This document shows positions 1-9,129 of a stretch of DNA of 64,000 nt, in pieces. Made by a program: the position numbers and the translations under genes. Under the pieces are notes generated by a model. It did not search any database. It saw nothing but the letters and a program-made list of their open reading frames with translations, and was not told the DNA's origin. Source of the DNA: Pseudonocardiaceae bacterium YIM PH 21723 (lineage in GTDB: Bacteria > Actinomycetota > Actinomycetes > Mycobacteriales > Pseudonocardiaceae). Position 1 is the stretch's first letter, and each line of letters begins with the position of its first letter. The stretch is from positions 182,953 through 246,952 of the forward strand of contig QZFT01000078.1 in NCBI GenBank assembly GCA_003600225.1, written 5' to 3'.

Positions 1-206
1 TGCGGTTCTCCGCAGTCGCCGCAGTCCACGACAACGCCACGCACGCCGCGTGGCTGCAGCAGGGCCTGGTAAACCGCCAGGTCAGTGAGGTCGGTGAGCA
101 GTTCGGCACGTTCGCTGTCCGTCAGCGGCTCGTCGAACTCATCCGCAACCGAGTCAAGCGCACGTGCCGGGTCGTCGGGGTCACCCGCGAAAGGATCGGG
201 AGGCAT
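1..206 (-). CDS. DUF5319 family protein (partial, 3' end outside window)
   Basis: Read on the minus strand from ATG at 206, the product starts MPPDPFAGDPDDPARALDSV and continues to the window edge with a PRGVRGVVVDCGDCGEP segment. Acidic N-terminus, the PRGVRG block and a CxxC pair match the small DUF5319 proteins found divergently next to guaB in Actinobacteria (Rv3412 in M. tuberculosis). Function is unknown. The CxxC could bind a metal, which is inference. The gene is divergent from guaB and shares the 206-bp intergenic region that holds the iterons at 264-330. Only about 68 codons are visible. Confidence 0.85.
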   Translation of the reverse strand, partial: MPPDPFAGDPDDPARALDSVADEFDEPLTDSERAELLTDLTDLAVYQALLQPRGVRGVVVDCGDCGEP

Positions 207-263
207 CGAATCGTGCGGCACGCCTGGCACCGTACCGTCCCGCCGGGAACAGCGGGCTCCCGG

Positions 264-330
264 CCTGTGGTTGACCAGAGACGCAGTACCTGTGGTTAAC
301 CCACCTGAGTCCTCCTGTGGTTAACCACAT
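264..330. promoter_or_regulatory. Three iterons CCTGTGGTTRACC at exact 25-bp spacing in the guaB/DUF5319 divergent promoter
   Basis: CCTGTGGTTGACC starts at 264, CCTGTGGTTAACC at 289 and CCTGTGGTTAACC at 314. The spacing is 25 bp both times, so the copies lie on similar faces of the helix. The third copy extends into a perfect palindrome TGTGGTTAACCACA (317-330). This looks like a multi-site operator for a dimeric regulator of guaB, the DUF5319 gene or both. The regulator is not identifiable from sequence. Confidence 0.6.
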
Positions 331-394
331 GGCCAACCCGGCCAATCCGATCTCATTCGGCAGCTAGCATTAACCCACCGCCAGCCGCACCTAG

Positions 395-1924
<1,530 letters not shown>

Positions 1925-1952
1925 GCATTTGAGAAGAGAATAAGGAGTACTC

Positions 1953-3080
1953 GTGCGGGATCAGGTTGAGATCGGCATGGGCCGAACCGCGCAGCGCGCG
2001 TACGAACTCGACGACATCGAGATCGTGCCCTCGCGGCGTACCCGCTCGTCCCAGGACGTGTCCACAGCCTGGCAGATCGACGCCTACCGGTTCGAGATCC
2101 CGCTGATCACGCATCCCACCGATGCCGTGGTCTCCCCGGCCACCGCGATCCGCATCGGTGAACTCGGCGGCCTCGGCGTGCTGAACGCCGAGGGCCTCTG
2201 GGCCCGGCACGCGAACGTGGAGGAGGCGTTGTTCCGCCTGTTCCGCGCGGACGAGGACGACGACGACCCGGACGCGGTGATCAAGGAGCTGCAGGAATTG
2301 CACTCCGCGCCGATCCGGGTGGACCTGCTGACCGAGGCCATCCGGCAGATCCGCGAGTCCGGGGTGACCGTCGCGGTGCGGGTCAGCCCGCAGCACGCCG
2401 AGGAACTGACCCCGGACCTGCTGGCCGCCGGGGTGGAGATGCTCATCGTGCAGGGCACGATCATCTCCGCCGAGCACGTGTCCCGGGGCAGTGACCCGCT
2501 GAACCTGAAGCGGTTCATCGCCGACCTGGACGTGCCGGTCATCGCCGGTGGCGTCGGCGACTACCGCACCGCGATGCACCTGATGCGCACCGGCGCGGCG
2601 GGCGTGATCGTCGGCTTCGGCGAGTCCCTGGCCTCCACCACCACGCAGGTGCTGGGTATAGGAGTCCCGATGGCCACCGCCATCGCCGACGCTGCCGCAG
2701 CGAGGCGGGACTACCTGGACGAGACCGGTGGCCGGTACGTGCACGTGATCGCCGACGGCGGGTTCTCGTACTCCGGGGACATCGCCAAGGCCATCGCCTG
2801 TGGCGCCGACGCCGTCATGCTCGGCGAGCCCCTCGCGGAGGCCTCCGAGTCGCCCGGCCAGGGCTACTACTGGACCAGCGCGGCCGCGCACCCGTCGTTG
2901 CCGCGGAGCCAGGTGCTCCAGGTCGGCTCGCTGGGCTACGACCTGGAGACGGTCCTCTACGGACCGGCCCCCAGCGCCCAGGGCGTGCTCAATCTGTTCG
3001 GTGCCCTCCGCCGCGCGATGGCCAAGACCGGCTACTCCGACCTCAAGGAATTCCAGAAGGTCGGCCTCACCGTCCGTTAG
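1953..3080 (+). CDS. guaB3: GuaB3 family IMP dehydrogenase-related protein
   Basis: A 375-residue IMPDH/GMPR-fold protein starting at GTG 1953, 5 nt after AAGGAG (1942-1947). It lacks the CBS insert of guaB. The barrel features are clear ([31 protein letters not shown]). The loop that carries the catalytic Cys in GuaB reads [12 protein letters not shown] here, so the Cys is missing and ordinary IMPDH activity is doubtful. This is the actinobacterial GuaB3 family, always next to guaB, with a role that is not settled. Convergent with the gene ending at 3154; a perfect 22-bp inverted repeat lies between. Confidence 0.93.
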   Translation: MRDQVEIGMGRTAQRAYELDDIEIVPSRRTRSSQDVSTAWQIDAYRFEIPLITHPTDAVVSPATAIRIGELGGLGVLNAEGLWARHANVEEALFRLFRADEDDDDPDAVIKELQELHSAPIRVDLLTEAIRQIRESGVTVAVRVSPQHAEELTPDLLAAGVEMLIVQGTIISAEHVSRGSDPLNLKRFIADLDVPVIAGGVGDYRTAMHLMRTGAAGVIVGFGESLASTTTQVLGIGVPMATAIADAAAARRDYLDETGGRYVHVIADGGFSYSGDIAKAIACGADAVMLGEPLAEASESPGQGYYWTSAAAHPSLPRSQVLQVGSLGYDLETVLYGPAPSAQGVLNLFGALRRAMAKTGYSDLKEFQKVGLTVR

Positions 3081-3082
3081 GG

Positions 3083-3146
3083 ACTTTCCATGGAATCTGC
3101 TCCCCACAAAGGGTCACCCCGAACGGGAGCAGATTCCATGGAAAGT
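3083..3146. repeat. Family A hairpin, copy 1 (22-bp perfect arms)
   Basis: Arms at 3083-3104 and 3125-3146 are exact reverse complements. The core AGATTCCATGGAAAGT is repeated in copy 2 at 59154-59200. It sits between two convergent genes (guaB3 ends 3080; minus-strand gene ends 3154), so it probably works as a bidirectional terminator. There is no T tract on either side. Confidence 0.85.
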
Positions 3147-3153
3147 GCTCCCC

Positions 3154-4122
3154 TTAAACAGTCCGGTACAGGTTACGCATGGTCGACCAGGCGGGCTTCG
3201 GGGTGAAGTCGTTGGTCAGCACGCCCAGGTGGCCGAAGGGGCCCGGGTCCTGCGGGTCGTCGCGGAGCATGAACAGGTCGTAGCCGATGATGTTCAGCCG
3301 CCGGCTGTTGTCCCGGATCGCGGTGAACTCGGCTTTCAGCGCCGCCGCCTGATCGGCGGGCGTGTGCTCGCCCGCGTCCGCGTAGCCGTTCTCCACCACC
3401 ATGATCGGCACCGACTGGCCCCAGCCGGCCAGCCGCATCCGGTTCTCCCGCAGGTCGGTCAACCAGTCCAGCGCCTGTTTCCCGTGGTCACCGGGCTGCG
3501 AAACCTGCACATCCGGATACACCTCGGCGCCGACGAAGTCCGGCCGGACGCCCGCGGCGGCGAAGCCCTTCCAGAAGTCGAGGTCGGGCAGTTCCGGGGA
3601 GATCGCCACGTCGAACCCGATCCGCAGGTCCCGGTAGCCGAGGCGCCGGGCCTCCTGCTGGGCGGCGCGAACCCCGTCGATCACGTCCTGCTGCGCGATG
3701 GGCCACGGCACCCACTCCGGCAGGTTCGCGTCCAGGCCCACCGAGATGGTCGAGGCGAACGGACCGGCGGCGCGGACCTGGGCGCGGACGAAGTCCAGCC
3801 AGGTCTGCGGGGTGAACGTGTCCTTGTCGTGCACCAGCACCAGGTTCAGCTTGCGGCCATGCCCGAGGTAGGGGAGCAACGGCTTCATCGTGTCCCGCCC
3901 GGCGTGCGCGTAGGCGCGGATGCCGAACCGGTCATGCCCGCCCTGCAGCTCGTCCAGCGACCGGACGATCTTCGGATAGGCCGGGTCGGTGGGCGCCGGA
4001 ACACCCGCCGGGCCGATGGTGAACGGGTACAGGCCCAGGGTGAAGTCCGCCGAGGCTTGGGCCGGTACCGCCGTGGCGACGGCCAGTGCGACGGCGAGCG
4101 TCGCCGTCCAGATCTTGCGCAT
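3154..4122 (-). CDS. Secreted glycosidase-like protein (clan GH-A-like), paralogue 1
   Basis: The 322-residue product has a signal peptide (MRKIWTATLAVALAVATAVP, cleaved near AQA-SA). The mature part looks like a TIM barrel: YPKIVRSL, GIRAYAH, LVLVHDK, LDFVRAQVRAAGPF, FVGAEVYPDV, and VVENGYADAGEHTPADQAAALKAEF near the C-terminus. The Glu in ENG is in the place expected for a clan GH-A nucleophile, but substrate and exact GH family are unknown. It resembles the protein at 5075-6049 along its whole length (shared FTLGLYP/LTLGIYP, LGHGRKL, PGDHGKQA, ENGY...DQAAALK), so the two arose by duplication around the epimerase gene. All three genes run on the minus strand, probably one transcription unit. 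Confidence 0.75.
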   Translation of the reverse strand: MRKIWTATLAVALAVATAVPAQASADFTLGLYPFTIGPAGVPAPTDPAYPKIVRSLDELQGGHDRFGIRAYAHAGRDTMKPLLPYLGHGRKLNLVLVHDKDTFTPQTWLDFVRAQVRAAGPFASTISVGLDANLPEWVPWPIAQQDVIDGVRAAQQEARRLGYRDLRIGFDVAISPELPDLDFWKGFAAAGVRPDFVGAEVYPDVQVSQPGDHGKQALDWLTDLRENRMRLAGWGQSVPIMVVENGYADAGEHTPADQAAALKAEFTAIRDNSRRLNIIGYDLFMLRDDPQDPGPFGHLGVLTNDFTPKPAWSTMRNLYRTV

Positions 4123-4141
4123 ATCTCCCCCTCATATCGAT

Positions 4142-4191
4142 CCGAAGTTGGCGATGTTCGGGGAAAAGCGCCCGAACATCGCCAACTTCGG
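4142..4191. repeat. Family B hairpin, copy 1 (21-bp perfect arms)
   Basis: Arms CCGAAGTTGGCGATGTTCGG(G) at 4142-4162 and its reverse complement at 4171-4191 with an 8-nt loop. It lies between the epimerase stop and the start of the downstream gene on the same strand. Related copies are at 7976, 28403, 39596, 50805 and 56820, with half-elements at 8093 and 40418. Confidence 0.85.
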
Positions 4192-4193
4192 GA

Positions 4194-5078
4194 CTAGGTA
4201 GTTGTTCGCAGGCCCCACGAGCCCTGGTAGGCCCGGCCAGGTTCCAAAGTCAGCAGTCCGTCGCCGCTGTTGAACGCGTTCGGCGCGGCGGTCATCGGTT
4301 CCAGTGCGATCCCCGAGCGCCGGGTGCGGCTCGGCGGCGCGGCGTTGTCGGTGTAGACCTGCAGGTATCCGTGTGTGTCGTCCACCCACAGCTGCACCTG
4401 GTCCAGCTGGGCCGTGGCCACGCCGTCCGCCCGGTGCAGGTCCGTGTAACCGGTGTCCAGTTCGGTGCCGTCGACCGCCCGCGGCGTGCGGAAGTCGAAC
4501 GGGGTCCCCGCGACCGGAGCCTTGCCGACCGGGATCAGCCGGTCGTCGGTGCGCAGGTAGCTGTCCGCCGGGACGGTGAGCAGCGCGGACTCGTCGAGCA
4601 GCAGGTAGGGGTGGTAGCCGGCGCCGAACGGGGCAGACAAGCGGCCCACATTCCGGGCGGTGAGCGTGACGTGCAGGCCGTCGCCGGTGAGCGCGTACTC
4701 CAGCGCCAGGTCCAGCGTGAACGGGTAACCCTTCTGTGGGTACAGCACGTAACCCATGGTCACGCGGTCCGCGTGCTGCTCCCGTGGCTGCCACGGAACC
4801 CAGTTCACCAGCCCGTGGATCGCGTTGAGCTTCGCCGGTTCGGCGAGCGGCAGCTGGTAGGCGGTGCCCTGGAACTCGTAGCGACCGTGATCGATCCGGT
4901 TCGGCCAGGGCGCCAGCACCTTGCCCATCTGGCTGTCGCCCATCTCGTCCGCGCCGTGGGTGAGCAGCCTTTCCTGCCCGCTCACCGTCCAGGACCGCAG
5001 CGTCGCGCCCACCTCGGTGATCACCGCCGCCTGCCCCTGCGCGGTGATCTCGTACTGCCTGCCGGTAGCCAGTGTCAT
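4194..5078 (-). CDS. Aldose 1-epimerase family protein
   Basis: A 294-residue cytosolic protein of the galactose mutarotase fold, which interconverts the anomers of free sugars. Recognisable segments are KVLAPWPNRI, NAIHGLVNW, GAGYHPYL and the C-terminal ALEPMTAAPNAFN (catalytic Glu region). The NAIHGL and GYHPY histidines fit the epimerase active site. ATG at 5078 overlaps the upstream gene's TGA (ATGA), so translation is probably coupled. It is flanked by two paralogous secreted glycosidase-like genes, which suggests handling of a sugar released outside the cell. The sugar cannot be deduced. Confidence 0.85.
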   Translation of the reverse strand: MTLATGRQYEITAQGQAAVITEVGATLRSWTVSGQERLLTHGADEMGDSQMGKVLAPWPNRIDHGRYEFQGTAYQLPLAEPAKLNAIHGLVNWVPWQPREQHADRVTMGYVLYPQKGYPFTLDLALEYALTGDGLHVTLTARNVGRLSAPFGAGYHPYLLLDESALLTVPADSYLRTDDRLIPVGKAPVAGTPFDFRTPRAVDGTELDTGYTDLHRADGVATAQLDQVQLWVDDTHGYLQVYTDNAAPPSRTRRSGIALEPMTAAPNAFNSGDGLLTLEPGRAYQGSWGLRTTT

Positions 5079-6049
5079 GGGTAGGCACGGTACAGATCGA
5101 CCATGGTCCGCCAGGCCGGCTTGGGCGAGTAGTCGGCGTTCAGCAGGCCGAGGTGGTCCAGGTTGTACTCGTGCACCGTGGGGTGGTCGCGCAGCATGTA
5201 GAGGTCGTACGCGGTGATGTTCAGCCGGCGCGCGGCCCCGGTGATCGCGATGAACTCGGACTTCAACGCGGCCGCCTGGTCGGCCTGGGTGTGGCCCGCG
5301 GTGTCCGAGGTGTAGCCGTTCTCGCTGATCATGATCGGCACCGAGGAGCCGAATCCTGCTAGGGGCATCTTGGTGTCCCGCACGTCCGTCAGCAGTCCGA
5401 CGGCCTGCTGCCCGTGATCGCCGGGCGCGGGGAACCAGACGTCCGGGTAGACCTCGACGCCGATGAAGTCCGGCCGCAGGTTCGCGGACTTCAGCGAGGT
5501 CCAGAAGTCGGTGTCCTGCGGCCCGGCCGCCACGTCGAAGCCGATCTTCAGGCCGGTGTGCCGGGCCTCCTGCTTCGCCACCGCCAGGCCGTTCACCAGG
5601 TCGTCCCGGGACATCGACCAGGGCAGGCCCGGGATGTTCGCGTCCACCCCGAGGGACAGCGAGTTGGTGAACGGTCCCGCGTACCGGACCTGCGCGCGGA
5701 CGAAGTCCAGCCACTGCTGCGGGGTGGCCGAGGGGTCGTGCACCAGCACCAGGTCCAGCTTGCGGCCGTGGCCGAGGAACGGGACGAAGGGTGCGACGGC
5801 GTTGTGCCGCGGGTCCGGGTTGAAGTCGGCGTAGGCCCGGACGCCGAACTGCCGGTGCTGTCCCTGGAGCGTGTTCAGCGAGGAGATGATCTTCGGATAG
5901 TCGTCCTTGGCGGGATCCGGGGTATCCACCGCCGCGTATCCGGCGGGGTAGATGCCCAGGGTGAGTTGATCCCGGGTCGCCGCGTCCGCGGTAGCCGGTA
6001 TGGCGGCCAGCAGTGCGGCGGCGAGTAAAGCCCCTGTTAAGCGACGCAT
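5075..6049 (-). CDS. Secreted glycosidase-like protein (clan GH-A-like), paralogue 2
   Basis: A 324-residue protein from ATG 6049, preceded by a strong GGAGGAG ribosome site. Signal peptide MRRLTGALLAAALLAAIPAT...A, then the same barrel segments as the 3154-4122 gene: LTLGIYPAGY, LGHGRKLDLVLVHD, FIGVEVYPDV, PGDHGQQAVGLLTDVRD and ISENGYTSDTAGHTQADQAA. The Glu of ENG is the likely nucleophile by analogy to clan GH-A. It is first in a minus-strand unit with the epimerase and its own paralogue. It is divergent from choD, and the 170-bp intergenic region has a perfect palindrome. Exact substrate unknown. Confidence 0.75.
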   Translation of the reverse strand: MRRLTGALLAAALLAAIPATADAATRDQLTLGIYPAGYAAVDTPDPAKDDYPKIISSLNTLQGQHRQFGVRAYADFNPDPRHNAVAPFVPFLGHGRKLDLVLVHDPSATPQQWLDFVRAQVRYAGPFTNSLSLGVDANIPGLPWSMSRDDLVNGLAVAKQEARHTGLKIGFDVAAGPQDTDFWTSLKSANLRPDFIGVEVYPDVWFPAPGDHGQQAVGLLTDVRDTKMPLAGFGSSVPIMISENGYTSDTAGHTQADQAAALKSEFIAITGAARRLNITAYDLYMLRDHPTVHEYNLDHLGLLNADYSPKPAWRTMVDLYRAYP

Positions 6050-6160
6050 GTGTGGTGCTCCTCCCAGTGCGGTTTGCCCCAGCCTGCCGAAGCGGAGCGA
6101 AAGGCACCGGTCACAGACGGCGCCTTTCGCCCCTGACATCTGTCACCGGCCGGAAGCGCA

Positions 6161-6175
6161 CATACCGGCGGTATG
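6161..6175. promoter_or_regulatory. Perfect palindrome CATACCG-G-CGGTATG in divergent promoter
   Basis: A 15-bp palindrome with 7-bp arms, 44 bp upstream of choD and about 110 bp upstream of the divergent minus-strand gene. This is a plausible operator for a dimeric repressor. The regulator is not identified. Confidence 0.45.
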
Positions 6176-6218
6176 CAAGGGTCTGGTGATCTGCGATTCC
6201 GGGCTTTACAGTCAGAAC

Positions 6219-7967
6219 ATGGCATCGGTACCCAGCAGTAACTTGGATTACGACGTGGTCGTCGTCGGCTCCGGTTTCGGCGGGAGCGTCGCCGCGCTGC
6301 GGCTGACCGAGAAGGGCTACCGGGTCGCCGTCCTGGAGGCCGGCCGCCGGTTCGAGGACAAGGACTTCGCCAAGACCTCGTGGAACCTGCGCAAGTTCCT
6401 CTGGGCGCCGCAGTTCGGCTGCTACGGCATCCAGCGCATCCACCTGCTCAAGGACGTCATGGTGCTGGCCGGCTCCGGGGTCGGCGGCGGCTCGCTGGTC
6501 TACGCGAACACGCTGTACCGCCCGTTGAAGCCGTTCTACGCCGACCGGCAGTGGGCGCACATCACCGACTGGGAATCCGAGCTGGCGCCCTACTACGACC
6601 AGGCGACGCGGATGCTGGGCGTGGTGCCGAACCCGACGTTCACCGAGTCGGACCGGGTGATGCGCGCGGTCGCGCGGGACATGGGCGTTGAGGACACCAT
6701 GCACACCACCCCCGTCGGCGTGTTCTTCGGGACGCCGGGGCAGACCGAGGCCGACCCGTACTTCGGCGGCGCGGGCCCGGAGCGCACCGGCTGCACCGAG
6801 TGCGGCGAGTGCATGACCGGCTGCCGGCACGGCGCGAAGAACACGCTGGTCAAGAACTACCTGTACCTGGCCGAGCAGGCGGGCGCCGAGGTGCTGCCGC
6901 TGACCACGGTCACCGGACTGGAGCCGCAGCCGGACGGCAGCTGGCAGATCAACACCCGGCGCACCGGCGGCAAACTACGCCGCGGCCACGCGACCATCAC
7001 CGCGGGCCAGGTCATTCTGGCGGCGGGTACCTGGGGCACGCAGAGCCTGCTGCACCGGGCGAAGGAGGCCGGCACGCTGCCCGCGCTGTCCGACCGGCTG
7101 GGTGAGCTGACCAGGACGAACTCCGAGTCGATCATGGGTGCCACCCGGCTGAAGGTCGACCCGAACCTGGACTACTCCCAGGGCGTGGCGATCACCTCGT
7201 CTTTTCACCCGGACGAGAACACGCACATCGAGCCGGTGCGCTACGGCCACGGCAGCAACGCGATGGGGCTGCTGCAGTCCATCGCCACCGACGGCAGGCT
7301 GCCGATGCCGAGGTGGAAGCAGGCGCTCAAGTTCATGTGGAGCAACCTCCTGCTCACCACGCGGCTGTTCAACGTCCGCAAGTGGAGCCAGCGGGTGATC
7401 ATCCTGTTGGTGATGCAGTCACTGGACAACTCGATCACCACGTTCCTCAGCAAGGGCAGGCTGACCTCCAAGCAGGGCCACGGCGAACCGAATCCGACGT
7501 TCATCGTGCCGGGCTTCGAGGCCGCTCAGACGGCGGCGAAACACATGAACGGCTACGCGGGAACCTCGTGGAGCGAGGTGTTCAACATCCCGCTGACCGC
7601 GCACTTCCTCGGCGGCTGTCCGATCGGCGAAACGGCGCAGTACGGGGTGATCGACCCGTACCACCGGGTACACGGCTATCCCACACTGTCCGTTGTGGAC
7701 GGTGCGGCGATCTCCGCCAACCTCGGGGTGAACCCGTCGCTGACCATCACCGCGCAGTCCGAGCGGGCCATGTCGCTGTGGCCCAACAAGGGCGAGGACG
7801 ACCTCCGCCCCGCGCAGGACGAGGCCTACCGGCGGCTCAACCCGGTCCGGCCGAACCATCCCACCGTCCCGGCCTCCGCTCCCGGCGCGCTGAGCCTGCC
7901 CATCGTCGGCATCAGCCACCCCGCAGCCCGCAAGCCATCCGACGAGGAGTCCCGCACCTCCGCCTGA
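6219..7967 (+). CDS. choD: GMC-type oxidoreductase, cholesterol oxidase-like (ChoD family)
   Basis: A 582-residue FAD enzyme. ATG 6219 is chosen because the Rossmann motif VVVGSGFGGSVAALRL begins about 14 residues later. VLAGSGVGGGSLVYAN is the second GMC signature. A Cys-rich stretch (CTECGECMTGCRHGAKNT, near residue 195) is typical of actinobacterial ChoD-like proteins and resembles an iron-sulfur motif. The C-terminus has HFLGGCPIG and VNPSLTITAQSERAM. The position close to guaB3 matches Rv3409c. Family membership is firm, but sterol as substrate is by homology only; many members have no proven cholesterol activity. A family B repeat follows directly. Confidence 0.85.
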   Translation: MASVPSSNLDYDVVVVGSGFGGSVAALRLTEKGYRVAVLEAGRRFEDKDFAKTSWNLRKFLWAPQFGCYGIQRIHLLKDVMVLAGSGVGGGSLVYANTLYRPLKPFYADRQWAHITDWESELAPYYDQATRMLGVVPNPTFTESDRVMRAVARDMGVEDTMHTTPVGVFFGTPGQTEADPYFGGAGPERTGCTECGECMTGCRHGAKNTLVKNYLYLAEQAGAEVLPLTTVTGLEPQPDGSWQINTRRTGGKLRRGHATITAGQVILAAGTWGTQSLLHRAKEAGTLPALSDRLGELTRTNSESIMGATRLKVDPNLDYSQGVAITSSFHPDENTHIEPVRYGHGSNAMGLLQSIATDGRLPMPRWKQALKFMWSNLLLTTRLFNVRKWSQRVIILLVMQSLDNSITTFLSKGRLTSKQGHGEPNPTFIVPGFEAAQTAAKHMNGYAGTSWSEVFNIPLTAHFLGGCPIGETAQYGVIDPYHRVHGYPTLSVVDGAAISANLGVNPSLTITAQSERAMSLWPNKGEDDLRPAQDEAYRRLNPVRPNHPTVPASAPGALSLPIVGISHPAARKPSDEESRTSA

Positions 7968-7975
7968 CAACATCC

Positions 7976-8118
7976 CGAAGTTGGCGATGTTCGGGGCTCG
8001 TTCCTCGCCGCGAACATCGTCGACTTCGGAGCAGGAGGCTTTCGGGCCGATCCCACGGCTTTCCGAATTCGCCTGGGAACGCCGTTCCCTTTGCTCCGAA
8101 CATCGTCAACTTCGGAGT
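7976..8118. repeat. Family B repeats: one imperfect hairpin plus a half-element
   Basis: CGAAGTTGGCGATGTTCG (7976-7993) faces CGAACATCGTCGACTTCG (8011-8028) with a few mismatches. A further right half, CCGAACATCGTCAACTTCGGAG, ends near 8118. TTCGGAGCA (about 8025) and TGCTCCGAA (about 8092) could also pair over the gap. It fills most of the space between choD and the MBL gene. Confidence 0.7.
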
Positions 8119-8163
8119 GGGCAGGGGTGGCGGGTTGTCCGGTGAGCGGGCACGCTTGACCGT

Positions 8164-9129
8164 ATGGCGAAAGCTTTCGCGTCCAGCGCGGACACCGAGG
8201 CAAAGACCGAAACCCTGGAAGTGCTGGCGGACGGCGTCTACGCGCTGACCGCGGAGGGCGATCCCAATGTGGGCGCCATCGAGGCCGAGGATCACCTGAT
8301 CTGTTTCGAGGCACGGGCGACCCCTGCCGCCGCCCGGGACTGGCTGACGAAACTCCGGGAACACACCGATAAACCGATCCGCTACCTGGTGCTCAGCCAC
8401 TATCACGCGGTGCGCGTGCTCGGCGCGAGTGCGTTCGGTGCGCAGGAGATCATCACGCATCGGAAGACCGCCGAGCTGATCGCCGAGCGTGGCGAACAGG
8501 ACTGGGCCAGCGAGTTCGGCCGGATGCCCCGGTTGTTCAAGCAGCCGGAGGAGATCCCCGGGCTGACCCGGCCGACGATCACCTTCACCGACCGGCTTTC
8601 CCTGCCCCTGGGCGGGGATCGCGGTGAGCTGGAACTTGTCTACTGTGGACGCGGGCACACCGCCGGCGACATCGTGGCCTGGCTGCCGAAGCAGCGGATC
8701 CTGTTCGCCGGTGACCTCGTGGAATCCAAAGCCGCGCTGTACACCGGCGACGCGTTCCACAACGACTGGGCGACATCCACTTTGGACAACGTCGCCGCGC
8801 TGGGCGCGGAGACGCTGATCGGCGGCCGGGACGCGGTGGCCCGGGGCGCGGACCAGGTGGCGGCGGCCGTCAAGCAGAGCAGGCACTTCCTGGACGAACT
8901 GCGGCGTCGCGTCGGTGACGTGCACGGGCGCGGCGGCACGGTCGCCGAGGCCTTCGACGCGGCGCATTCCGCCCTGGTCGAGGAGTACGGTCGCTGGCCG
9001 ATCTTCGAGCACTGTCTGCCGTTCGATGTGCAGCGGTACTGGGACGAGCTGGACGGCATCGACTGGCCGATCATCTGGACGGCCGAGCGGGATCGGGAAG
9101 TGTGGGCGGCGCTCCAGGACCGGCCGTGA
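8164..9129 (+). CDS. MBL-fold metallohydrolase-like protein with altered metal motif
   Basis: A 321-residue cytosolic metallo-beta-lactamase-fold protein. The region that should read HxHxDH is HYHAVR (residues 79-84), so the Asp and third His are replaced by Val and Arg. Later fold motifs are intact: CGRGHTAGDIVAWLP (third metal His) and ILFAGDLVE (metal Asp). Possible outcomes are a single-metal site or a non-hydrolytic protein. The same SHYHAVRVLG block is known in a subgroup of actinobacterial and proteobacterial MBL proteins near oxidoreductases, so it is unlikely to be a sequencing error. The stop overlaps the GTG of the next gene (GTGA), so it is translationally coupled to an FAD monooxygenase. 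Substrate unknown. Confidence 0.8.
   Translation: MAKAFASSADTEAKTETLEVLADGVYALTAEGDPNVGAIEAEDHLICFEARATPAAARDWLTKLREHTDKPIRYLVLSHYHAVRVLGASAFGAQEIITHRKTAELIAERGEQDWASEFGRMPRLFKQPEEIPGLTRPTITFTDRLSLPLGGDRGELELVYCGRGHTAGDIVAWLPKQRILFAGDLVESKAALYTGDAFHNDWATSTLDNVAALGAETLIGGRDAVARGADQVAAAVKQSRHFLDELRRRVGDVHGRGGTVAEAFDAAHSALVEEYGRWPIFEHCLPFDVQRYWDELDGIDWPIIWTAERDREVWAALQDRP

Noticed and set aside
85..324. Plus-strand frame of 79 codons at the left edge
   Set aside because: Antisense to the DUF5319 gene and running through the iteron region.
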